From Hymenobacter chitinivorans DSM 11115 (lineage in GTDB: Bacteria > Bacteroidota > Bacteroidia > Cytophagales > Hymenobacteraceae): 64,000 nt of DNA. The position numbers and the translations under genes are program-made. The stretch is taken from contig NZ_PGFA01000001.1 of the NCBI RefSeq assembly GCF_002797555.1, positions 1,550,001-1,614,000 on the forward strand, written 5' to 3'. Below are positions 1 through 7,500 of this stretch, in pieces (positions within the stretch are counted from its first letter, which is position 1; each line of letters begins with the position of its first letter). The notes below the pieces were generated by a model that ran no database searches, was not told the DNA's origin, and was given only the letters and a program-made list of their open reading frames with translations.

Positions 1-768
1 GTGTCGTATTCCTTTCTGGGCCGCCTCGCCAAAGCCGAGGACCTGACGGCCGCCAAAGCCCGCATCCTGGCCGCGGGTAGCATTATTCCGGTGTATACCA
101 ACGCCGAAAAAGCCCTGAAAGCCCAGCAGACGCCCGCCTTTACGCTCAGCACCCTGCAGGCCAGCACCGCGGCCGGCAAGCAGGCGGCCGGCGCTTCCGG
201 CACCGTGGCCGACGCCCGCTCGGGCATCAGCACCTACCTCGATAAAGTGGTGCAGCCCGGCCAGGGCCAGGTGGAGCTGGTGTGGGAGCGGGATGGGCAG
301 CGCTTCACTTCGCTCTGCCTCTACAACGACCGGGGCCTGGTGTACGACAACATCCTGGCCAACCTGTTTACGGTGGAAGATCAGCTGGCTGATGGGGCAG
401 CCACCGAGCAGGCCAAGGTAACCACCTCGGCCTTCACGGCCACCGTGCTCAGCTTCGACATCAAGTGGATTTGGGGCGGGCAGCGCGGCCACATCACCGT
501 GCAGCACAGCATTCTGTACGCCAGCGGCAAGATCAGCACCAACTCCGGCTCGACCAGCGCCTGGATGTCGGTGGGCTCGGCCGAGGCCCGGCAGCGCCGC
601 TACTCCCTGCACAGCACTTACGCCCAGCTTACCTGGGCCTACGGCTGGGCCACGCCCACGGGCAGCTTCAGCTTCTCCTACGATGGTAGCCCGGTTAAAA
701 TCAGCGCTTCGGTGTCGGGCGTAGGTTCCAAAGGCCAGGGGGAAGGCGTGCACACGATTTACTTGTAA
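1..768 (+). CDS. Unknown protein, cut by the left window edge
   Basis: An open frame of 255 codons ends at TAA (766-768). It begins at base 1 with GTG, but since the window starts there the true start and N-terminus may lie outside. No membrane segment, Cys cluster or catalytic motif is visible. The middle (about residues 75-140) is mixed; the last 110 residues are rich in Ser, Thr, Gly and aromatics in an alternating pattern, which suggests beta strands. I do not recognise the family. Codon use fits the neighbouring high-GC genes, so it is a real gene. Confidence 0.6.
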   Translation: MSYSFLGRLAKAEDLTAAKARILAAGSIIPVYTNAEKALKAQQTPAFTLSTLQASTAAGKQAAGASGTVADARSGISTYLDKVVQPGQGQVELVWERDGQRFTSLCLYNDRGLVYDNILANLFTVEDQLADGAATEQAKVTTSAFTATVLSFDIKWIWGGQRGHITVQHSILYASGKISTNSGSTSAWMSVGSAEARQRRYSLHSTYAQLTWAYGWATPTGSFSFSYDGSPVKISASVSGVGSKGQGEGVHTIYL

Positions 769-909
769 GCCCCCGGGCCGCTAACCGAGCCGGAATTGGA
801 GCCGCCCCGCTCCGGTTCCGGCTTTTTCGCGTCGGCAGGGTAGCACATGCGCCTGGCCCGGCGCATCTTTGCCGGCGCTACTTTCCCACTCATTTCTGGC
901 CCGCCACCT

Positions 910-1836
910 ATGCAATCTGCTTCTACCGTGCTGCTCGTGCGGCCCACCAGCTTTGGTTTCAACGCCGAAACGGCCGCTTCCAACCATTTTCAGCAGCCCC
1001 TGACCCAACTCAGCCCCGCGCAGGTGCAGCAGCAGGCCTTTGCCGAGTTCGACCAGGCCGTGGCCACGCTCCGGGCGCGGGGCGTGCGGGTGCTGGTCGA
1101 AGACGACACGCCCGCCCCGGCCAAGCCCGACGCCGTATTTCCCAACAACTGGGGCACGTTTCACCCCGACGGCCGCGTACTGCTCTACCCCATGTGCGCC
1201 CCCAACCGCCGCGCCGAGCGCCGCCCCGATATTCTGGCGCGCCTGGGCCAGCAGTTCGCAGTAACTGAAATCGTCGATTTGTCGCCCCACGAGCAGCAAG
1301 GGCGGTTTTTGGAAGGCACCGGCAGCATCATCTTCGACCATGAGCACCGCCGGGCCTACGCCGGCCTCTCAGCCCGCACCGATGCCGGCCTGTTTGCCGA
1401 AGTGGCCGCCCGCCTGGGCTACGCGCCCGTCGCCTTTCACGCCTCCGATGCCCAGGGCCAATCTATTTACCATACCAACGTGATGCTGTGCGTGGGCCCG
1501 GCGTTTGCCGTTATCTGCCTGGAAAGCATTACCGATGCCGCCGAACGGGCCCGCGTGGTGGAATCTTTAACCACGACCGGCCACGAAATCATTGCCATTT
1601 CCCTGGCCCAGGTAACCCGGTTTGCCGGCAATATGCTCACCGTGCAACCCACCGCCGGCCCCCCCGAGCTGCTGGTGATGTCGCAGAGCGCCCACGACGC
1701 CCTGACCGAGGAGCAGCGCCGCCGCCTGAGCCATTACTGCGAGCTGCTGCCCCTATCTATTCCGACCATCGAAACCATTGGGGGCGGCAGTGCGCGCTGC
1801 ATGCTGGCCGAAATTTTTCTGCCGCCGCGGGCCTAA
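910..1836 (+). CDS. ctlX: Citrulline/arginine deiminase-type hydrolase (CtlX-like amidinotransferase fold)
   Basis: Family members are about 300 residues and use the five-bladed amidinotransferase/arginine-deiminase propeller fold; CtlX proteins are linked to citrulline or arginine use. Visible signs are LLVRPTSFGFN near the N-terminus, FPNNWGTFHPDG at about 77-88, EGTGSIIFDH at about 135, HTNVML at about 188, GNML at about 240, and GGGSARCMLAE at the C-terminus with the likely catalytic Cys about residue 297. The ATG at 910 is preferred over an upstream in-frame ATG at 847 because homology-like sequence begins only there. It stands alone, downstream of the cut-off gene. Exact substrate is not settled by sequence. 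Confidence 0.85.
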   Translation: MQSASTVLLVRPTSFGFNAETAASNHFQQPLTQLSPAQVQQQAFAEFDQAVATLRARGVRVLVEDDTPAPAKPDAVFPNNWGTFHPDGRVLLYPMCAPNRRAERRPDILARLGQQFAVTEIVDLSPHEQQGRFLEGTGSIIFDHEHRRAYAGLSARTDAGLFAEVAARLGYAPVAFHASDAQGQSIYHTNVMLCVGPAFAVICLESITDAAERARVVESLTTTGHEIIAISLAQVTRFAGNMLTVQPTAGPPELLVMSQSAHDALTEEQRRRLSHYCELLPLSIPTIETIGGGSARCMLAEIFLPPRA

Positions 1837-1926
1837 ATATTCCAGGCACGAAAAAGCGTTCGGCGGCCCTTGCCGGCGGCCGAACGTTGGTGTCTGGCAT
1901 AACGAGGTAGGGTCGGACCACTGGGC

Positions 1927-2340
1927 TCAGGCCGCCGACGAATTCGCGGCCAACCAGTCCTGGGCAGCTTGCTCGTCCACGAAAATCCGGGCCCGGAAGG
2001 CCTGGCCCTCGTAGAAATCCAGGGTGGGCACGTCGCCCTGGTCTTCCATGTCGTGCTGCAGGGTGGGCGAAACCAGATAGGCCAGGTAAGTGAGGGCGCC
2101 GGTCCGGTCGCCGGGCTGGGGGAAAAAGGTGGAAAGCAGCTTGGGGCGGTAGGTAGCGTCGCGGCGCAAATCAATCAGCCAGTGCTGGCAGCCGTGTTGG
2201 TTGGCCGCCTCCAGCATCACCGAGTAGGCCTCCTGAATTTCGGTGTTGTCCAGGGGGCGCAGGATGCGGTTGATAATAAAGCACACGTCGTCCCGGTAGC
2301 TCAGGGTCTGATAGTCGCGGGCGGGTAAGGTGTGGTACAT
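1927..2340 (-). CDS. Small hypothetical protein, STAS/SpoIIAA-like size
   Basis: A 137-residue soluble protein with no signal peptide or membrane segment. The sequence has an alternating alpha/beta pattern (for example CQHWLIDLRRDATY at about 53-66 and ARIFVDEQAAQDWL at about 117-130). The last motif resembles the end of SpoIIAA/STAS-like domains of Bacteroidetes, in which 'VF.....A..WL' closes the fold. That assignment is tentative. It is divergent from the methyltransferase gene at 2466, with about 125 bp between starts. It carries no catalytic residues that I can recognise. Confidence 0.6.
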   Translation of the reverse strand: MYHTLPARDYQTLSYRDDVCFIINRILRPLDNTEIQEAYSVMLEAANQHGCQHWLIDLRRDATYRPKLLSTFFPQPGDRTGALTYLAYLVSPTLQHDMEDQGDVPTLDFYEGQAFRARIFVDEQAAQDWLAANSSAA

Positions 2341-2465
2341 GGCAAAACAAGGAGGGCAGAAGTTGGTATACGGCTATGGTTGAGCTTAGTTACCGAGCCC
2401 GGCGTTTTGGCCCGGCAATGATACTTTCGTCCTGATTTCGGTTGCAAGCTTTTTTCCTTGTTCCT

Positions 2466-3272
2466 ATGAACCCGCCCGCTGCTTACCTCGACCTGAACCG
2501 CGCCCTCTGGAATGCCCGCACCGGCCCCCACCTGACGTCCGATTTTTACGGAGTGGAGGCGTTCAAAGCCGGTAAGTCGTCGTTGAACCAGATTGAGCTC
2601 GACCTGCTGGGCGATGTGGCCGGCCGGCGGATTCTGCACCTGCAGTGCCATTTCGGACAGGACAGCCTCTCGCTGGCCCGCCTGGGCGCCCAGGTCACCG
2701 GCGTCGACTTGTCCGACGCGGCCATTGCCGCCGCCCGCCAGCTGAGCGCCGAAATCGGGGTGGCGGCCGAGTTTATCTGCTGCGACATCCACGAGCTGCC
2801 CCAGCACTTGCCCGCCGACGTGCGCTTCGACGTGGTCTTTACCAGCTACGGCGTGCTGGGCTGGCTGCCCGACCTGCCGCGCTGGGCCGCACTGGTAAGC
2901 CACTACCTGCGGCCCGGCGGCCGGCTGGTACTGGCCGAGTTTCACCCCGTGGTCTGGATGTTCGACAACGACTTTACCCGCCTGCAGTACAGCTACTTCA
3001 ACACCGGACCCATCGAGGAAACCGAGGTGGGCACCTACGCCGACCGGGAAGCGGGCATCGTGCATCAGTCCATTACCTGGAACCACAGCCTGAGCGAGGT
3101 CATCGGCAGCCTGCTGGGGCAGGGGTTGCAGCTGACCAGCTTCCGGGAGTACGACTATTCGCCCTACAACTGCTTTGCCCACACCGTGGCCCAGCCCGAC
3201 GGCACGTTCCGCATCGGTCCGCTCGGCAACCAGGCCCCGCTGGTGTATTCGGTGGTGGCTACCCGGCCGTGA
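2466..3272 (+). CDS. Class I SAM-dependent methyltransferase
   Basis: A 268-residue cytoplasmic protein. The SAM-binding motif I is ILHLQCHFGQDSLSLARLG at about residues 57-75, followed by the acidic end of strand 2 (VTGVDLSDAAIAAAR) and motif III around FDVVFTSYGVLGWL. The LQCHFGQD variant instead of the usual GxGxG is typical of a Bacteroidetes subfamily annotated as UbiE/Tam-like. Substrate unknown. The ATG at 2466 is chosen; an upstream TTG-like extension at 2442 adds residues without family similarity. A TACTTTCG (-7-like) lies at 2422-2429. It is monocistronic, followed by an inverted repeat. Confidence 0.85.
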   Translation: MNPPAAYLDLNRALWNARTGPHLTSDFYGVEAFKAGKSSLNQIELDLLGDVAGRRILHLQCHFGQDSLSLARLGAQVTGVDLSDAAIAAARQLSAEIGVAAEFICCDIHELPQHLPADVRFDVVFTSYGVLGWLPDLPRWAALVSHYLRPGGRLVLAEFHPVVWMFDNDFTRLQYSYFNTGPIEETEVGTYADREAGIVHQSITWNHSLSEVIGSLLGQGLQLTSFREYDYSPYNCFAHTVAQPDGTFRIGPLGNQAPLVYSVVATRP

Positions 3273-3304
3273 AGTAGCAGGACTGGCGTGCTATTTCTAC
3301 CACC

Positions 3305-3412
3305 GTTCTGTCGAGCATTCTGCGCTTCGAGTAGAGAGGAGACATTTCGCGGGCAATGGGAATTCTGAGTACTGCTGCACGCGAGATGTCTCCCGCTGGT
3401 CGACATGACGAA
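3305..3412. repeat. Palindromic intergenic repeat, family B
   Basis: An imperfect inverted repeat. GGAGACATTTCGCG on the left pairs with CGCGAGATGTCTCC on the right, and the outer ends carry CTGTCGA and TCGACA. A left half of the same family is seen at 18981-19037. It lies between converging genes, so it may also aid termination. Confidence 0.7.
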
Positions 3413-3425
3413 TGGTATAGTGCAT

Positions 3426-3461
3426 AAAAAAGCCTCCGGACGTGGTGTTCGGAGGCTTTTT
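3426..3461. terminator. Bidirectional rho-independent terminator
   Basis: The stem AAAAAGCCTCCG / CGGAGGCTTTTT has an 11-nt loop and A/T runs on both sides. It serves the methyltransferase gene on the plus strand and mqo on the minus strand. Confidence 0.85.
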
Positions 3462-3478
3462 GCGTCTGATAAACAAAC

Positions 3479-5002
3479 CTATTTGCCCACCACGTCGGCG
3501 GGGGCGGCCAGGCCCAGCACCGCGCTGGTGTGGTTGCGGATTTGCTCCAGCAACTCGGGGTTGTCGTTGAGCTTCTGGCCGAAGGAGGGAATCATTTCCT
3601 TGAACTTGGCCTGCCACTCCGGTGAGTTGCCCTGTTCTTTAAAGCACTTCTGAATCAGGCTGACCATGATGCTGACGGCCGTGGAAGCCCCCGGCGAAGC
3701 GCCCAGCAGCGCGGCAATGGAGCCGTCGGCGGCGCTGACGACTTCGGTGCCGAATTCGAGCACGCCGCCTTCCTTGGCATCTTTTTTAATGACCTGCACG
3801 CGCTGACCGGCAATTTCGAGCTGCCAGTCCTCGGCCCGGGCATTGGGCAGGTATTCCTTCAGGGCCATCAGCCGGTCCTGGGGCGACTGCCGCACCTGGT
3901 TGATGAGGTAGCGGGTCAGGGGAATGTTCTTGAGGCCGGCAATAATCATGGGGCGCAGGTTGCCGGCCCGGATGGAAGCGGGCAAGTCCAGGAAGGAGCC
4001 TTTTTTGAGGAACTTGGTGCTAAAGCCCGCGTAGGGCCCAAACAGCAGCTCCCGCTTGCCGTTGATCATGCGCGAGTCGAGGTGGGGCACCGACATGGGC
4101 GGGGAGCCCACGGCGGCCTTACCGTACACTTTGGCCTCGTGCCGCTCAATCACGTCGGGGTTGACGCACTTGAGCCACTGCCCGCTCACGGGGAAGCCGC
4201 CAAAGCCGTGGCCCTCCGGAATGTCGGACTTTTCGAGCAAGGTTAGGGAGCCGCCACCAGCCCCAATAAAGACGAATTTGGCGCGCACTTTCCGGGTTTG
4301 GCCGCTGAGGCGGTCGGAGGCCTTCACGCTCCAGCTGCCGTCGTCGCGGCGCTTGAGCTTGGTTACCTCGTGGTTGAAGTGGAACGTGACACCGGGCTTT
4401 TCCTGCAGCAGGTAAAACATGCCCCGGGTCAGGGAGCCGAAGTTGACGTCGGTGCCCAGCTCCATGTTGGTGGCCGCCACGGGCTGGCTCGGGTCGCGCC
4501 CTTCCATCACCAAGGGAATCCACTGCTCGATCTGCTGGCGGTCCTGGCTGAATTCCATGCCCTTGAACAAGGGCGACTGGGTCAGGGCCGCGTGGCGCTT
4601 GCGCAGGTACTCCACGTTGTCGTTGCCCCACACGAAGCTCATGTGCGGAATGTGGTTGATGAAGCGCTGCAGCTCCTTGACGGCGTATTTCTCGGCCAGA
4701 AACGACCAGAACTGCTTGGAGACTTCAAACGACTCGGCAATGCCGATGGCCTTGCTGATGTCGATGGAGCCGTCGGGCCGCTCGGGGGTGTAGTTGAGCT
4801 CACAAAAGGCCGAGTGGCCGGTGCCGGCGTTGTTCCAGGCGTCGGAGCTTTCGGCGGCGGCCACATCCAGGCGCTCGAGCACCGTGATGGTCAGGTCGGG
4901 TTGCAACTCCTTGAGCATCATGCCCAGCGTGGCACTCATAATGCCGGCGCCGATGAGCACGACATCGACCGCGCTTTCCGGAGAGTTATCGGTAGTATTC
5001 AT
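3479..5002 (-). CDS. mqo: Malate:quinone oxidoreductase
   Basis: FAD-dependent, membrane-associated enzyme that oxidises malate to oxaloacetate and passes electrons to quinone; it is a TCA-cycle step coupled to respiration. At 507 residues it has the family's usual length. The FAD-binding motif is VDVVLIGAGIMSATLG near residues 12-27; further family signatures are NAGTGHSAFCELNYTP (about 58-73), FVWGNDN, and the C-terminal GASPGASTA. The ATG at 5002 is chosen rather than an in-frame one 27 bp upstream because the conserved part begins shortly after it. It is monocistronic, ending at the shared terminator. Confidence 0.95.
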   Translation of the reverse strand: MNTTDNSPESAVDVVLIGAGIMSATLGMMLKELQPDLTITVLERLDVAAAESSDAWNNAGTGHSAFCELNYTPERPDGSIDISKAIGIAESFEVSKQFWSFLAEKYAVKELQRFINHIPHMSFVWGNDNVEYLRKRHAALTQSPLFKGMEFSQDRQQIEQWIPLVMEGRDPSQPVAATNMELGTDVNFGSLTRGMFYLLQEKPGVTFHFNHEVTKLKRRDDGSWSVKASDRLSGQTRKVRAKFVFIGAGGGSLTLLEKSDIPEGHGFGGFPVSGQWLKCVNPDVIERHEAKVYGKAAVGSPPMSVPHLDSRMINGKRELLFGPYAGFSTKFLKKGSFLDLPASIRAGNLRPMIIAGLKNIPLTRYLINQVRQSPQDRLMALKEYLPNARAEDWQLEIAGQRVQVIKKDAKEGGVLEFGTEVVSAADGSIAALLGASPGASTAVSIMVSLIQKCFKEQGNSPEWQAKFKEMIPSFGQKLNDNPELLEQIRNHTSAVLGLAAPADVVGK

Positions 5003-5131
5003 AGAGGGACGTAGCGAAGAAGTCGGCAAAGGTATTGCCTACGTCGAAAAGCAGAAAAAGGCTTTTTTGTTGGGCCCAATTGGTAAAAAAAGTGCGTTTG
5101 GTGCCTGCCAGGGCCAATAGGGTCGAGCTTC

Positions 5132-6550
5132 CTACCGGCTGGCCGGCCCGGCGGCGGACCGGGCCGCGTCGCGGTTTTTAGTCAGGCGGTAAGCCAGCAG
5201 GCCATTGACAAACCAGCACTTGGCCACGTAGCGGTTCGGGTCGAGGGCGTACACCCGACCCTGGTTGTCGCGCCACACCTTGCTGACGGTCAGCTCATCG
5301 CCGTAGTTGTCCCCGAAAAAGCGCGCGTCTACCGACACGGTGAAGCGGCCCCGGCGCAGACCGGTTTCCAGGTAGGGCATCGTCACGCTCGGGTTCTTGG
5401 TTTCGAGCAGCCCGAGCAAGCGGCCCGCGCCCGGCACGCTGACGCCGGCCACTTGCCGGGGCTGCCCGTCGCCGTAGCGTAGGCTCGATTCGGTGATGGT
5501 AAACCAATCGAGGGTGAGGCCGCCGCCCAGAAACAGCTGCTGCCGGGCGCCTACCGGCACGAAGTAGCGGACGCCCAGCCGGGCCGCCACGTTGTGGCCT
5601 TTCCAGCGGTATTCGGCGGCTGGCACGTTGCCGCGGCTTGCCGTCGTGCCCCGTTGGCCCAACTGGCTAAACAGCACGCTCGAATGCAGGGCTAAGCGGC
5701 GGTTGGGCATGAGCACGTCGGCGTATACGCCCAGCACGGGCTGGGGCCGGTGGCCCAGGTCGGTGCCGTTCAGCACCGGGGCCTCCTCGTAGGGTTCTCC
5801 CGGCGACTCAGCCTGCAGGCGGATGCTTTGAAACTGCACCCCAGTCAGGGGGCCGGCATTGATCTGGAGCTTGTGGGCGGGCTGGTTGGTGACCAGAAAG
5901 CTCGGGCCCGCCTGCCCGGCCGCCGAGCAGCTTTGATTGTAGGTTTGCACCACGGCGGCCAGGTCGCGGGCCGTGAAGCTGGCTTTGGCTACTTGCTGCA
6001 CGGCGGCCGGGCAGTCGCCGAAAAACTGCTGCAGCTGAATGCGAAAGGTGTTGGCGTCGACGATAACCAAACGGCCGCTCCGGTCGGGGCCCAGGTGTTT
6101 GCGCTCAGTCAGCTCGATGTAGGGTTGGTTTTCGCGCCGCACGAAGTAGTGCGTGGCCCCGGGCAGCACGTAGCGCAGCAGCGGCGCGGCACCTTCAACC
6201 AGCACCTCGGCAAAAACCGTTTCCTGCTTTTGGTCGGTGGAAAGGTAGCGCTGCAGCAGCGGGGTGCGGGTTTCGGCCCCGCGGCTCAGGGGCAGCAACT
6301 CGGTGCGAAAATACCGGCCGCTACGCAGCTGGAAGGCCCGGGCTTCGGTGGGAGAGTAGCTGCTAACCGGGGCGCTGGCCGCGGCCCGAAACCGGATACT
6401 GGTGGGGTTGGCTTCCCAGTAGCTGTTTTCAACTTCGCCCCGGAGCGTGTCGCCGGCGGTGGTAACTACGAAGCCCGGCTCGAAAGCCTGGGCCCGGGCA
6501 CTAAGAACGAAGCCCGAACAGGCCGTAATAATAAGTAGAGGTAAACGCAT
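5132..6550 (-). CDS. Exported hypothetical protein, probable outer-membrane beta-barrel
   Basis: A 472-residue protein with an N-terminal signal peptide (MRLPLLIITACSGFVLSARA). Residues 20-200 form a domain with the pattern 'GFVVTTAGDTLRGEV', which is frequent in secreted Hymenobacter and other Cytophagales proteins; residues 215-470 alternate polar and hydrophobic residues with GVRYFVPVG and GGGLTLDWF strands, as in OMP-beta-brl domains. Function unknown. It is separate from mqo (about 130 bp) and divergent from the dehydrogenase gene at 6696. Confidence 0.75.
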   Translation of the reverse strand: MRLPLLIITACSGFVLSARAQAFEPGFVVTTAGDTLRGEVENSYWEANPTSIRFRAAASAPVSSYSPTEARAFQLRSGRYFRTELLPLSRGAETRTPLLQRYLSTDQKQETVFAEVLVEGAAPLLRYVLPGATHYFVRRENQPYIELTERKHLGPDRSGRLVIVDANTFRIQLQQFFGDCPAAVQQVAKASFTARDLAAVVQTYNQSCSAAGQAGPSFLVTNQPAHKLQINAGPLTGVQFQSIRLQAESPGEPYEEAPVLNGTDLGHRPQPVLGVYADVLMPNRRLALHSSVLFSQLGQRGTTASRGNVPAAEYRWKGHNVAARLGVRYFVPVGARQQLFLGGGLTLDWFTITESSLRYGDGQPRQVAGVSVPGAGRLLGLLETKNPSVTMPYLETGLRRGRFTVSVDARFFGDNYGDELTVSKVWRDNQGRVYALDPNRYVAKCWFVNGLLAYRLTKNRDAARSAAGPASR

Positions 6551-6695
6551 TCTGCGGGAAGGCCAAAGATGGTAGAAGCCGCAAATACAGCATTAAGTCA
6601 GGGAATAAAAAATGCCTGGGCGCCAACAAATGGCCGGGGTGGCGGGTACTATGCTTTCTAAGCTTTACCCCACGCATACACACTTTTCTTTCCGC

Positions 6696-7433
6696 ATGAA
6701 TTTAGCCAACAACACCGTATTGATTACCGGCGGGGCCTCCGGAATTGGCCTGGCCCTGGCCGAGCGTTTCGTAAAGGCCGGCAGCCAGGTTATTGTCGTC
6801 GGCCGCCGCGAAGACAAGCTCCGCGAGGCCCAGGCCCAGCTGCCCGGCCTGCACACGCGGGTGTGCGACGTGGCCTCGGCCGCCGACCGGCAGGCGCTGC
6901 TGTACTGGGTGCAAACCGAGTTTGCCCAGGTCAACGTGCTGGTCAACAACGCCGGTATTCAGAATCGGCTGCAGCTGGCCCAGGACACGGAGGACTGGGA
7001 AGCGCGCCGCCAGGAACTCATCATCAACCTGGAGGCCCCGATTCACCTGACCCTGCTCTTTATTCCGCACTTGCAGCAGCAGCCCAACCCGGCCATTATC
7101 AACGTCACGTCGGGGTTGTCGTTTGCGCCGGCCGCTTTTGCCCCCATCTATAGCGCCACCAAGGCCGCGCTGCACTCCTTCACCCTGTCGTTGCGCCACC
7201 AGCTGGCCGCCACGCCCATCCAGGTGCTCGAAATCGTGCCACCGGCCGTGAATACCGACCTGGGCGGGGCCGGCCTGCACACCTTTGGCGTCCCCGTCGA
7301 CGCCTTTGCCGACTCCGTCATGGAGCGCCTGGCCGCCGGGGAAGAGGAAGTAGGCTACGGCACCTCGGAGGAAATCCGCCAAGCCGTGCGCCAGGTCACC
7401 GACGCCCGGTTTCAGCTGATCAACAACCGGTAG
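6696..7433 (+). CDS. Short-chain dehydrogenase/reductase (DltE-like)
   Basis: A 245-residue NAD(P)-dependent oxidoreductase. The cofactor motif TGGASGIG is at residues 10-17, VVGRRED follows strand 2 (suggesting NADP preference through Arg), NNAG is at about 85, and the catalytic Ser and Y-x3-K are in NVTSG and YSATKAAL (Tyr about 151). The whole protein resembles the DltE group. The ATG at 6696 is chosen; upstream in-frame Mets lack the fold. Substrate unknown. It converges on the TonB receptor gene, with a strong shared hairpin between. Confidence 0.9.
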   Translation: MNLANNTVLITGGASGIGLALAERFVKAGSQVIVVGRREDKLREAQAQLPGLHTRVCDVASAADRQALLYWVQTEFAQVNVLVNNAGIQNRLQLAQDTEDWEARRQELIINLEAPIHLTLLFIPHLQQQPNPAIINVTSGLSFAPAAFAPIYSATKAALHSFTLSLRHQLAATPIQVLEIVPPAVNTDLGGAGLHTFGVPVDAFADSVMERLAAGEEEVGYGTSEEIRQAVRQVTDARFQLINNR

Positions 7434-7483
7434 GTTTTCGGCCCGACAGCGGCTTTTCCTAGCGCCTGTCGGGCCGAAAACCT
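7432..7483. terminator. Perfect 18-bp hairpin between converging genes
   Basis: AGGTTTTCGGCCCGACAG at 7432-7449 pairs perfectly with 7466-7483, leaving a 16-nt loop. It begins inside the stop codon of the dehydrogenase gene. No long T-run follows in either direction, but the position fits a bidirectional terminator. Confidence 0.75.
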
Positions 7484-7500
7484 AACCCGGTCGAACCAGC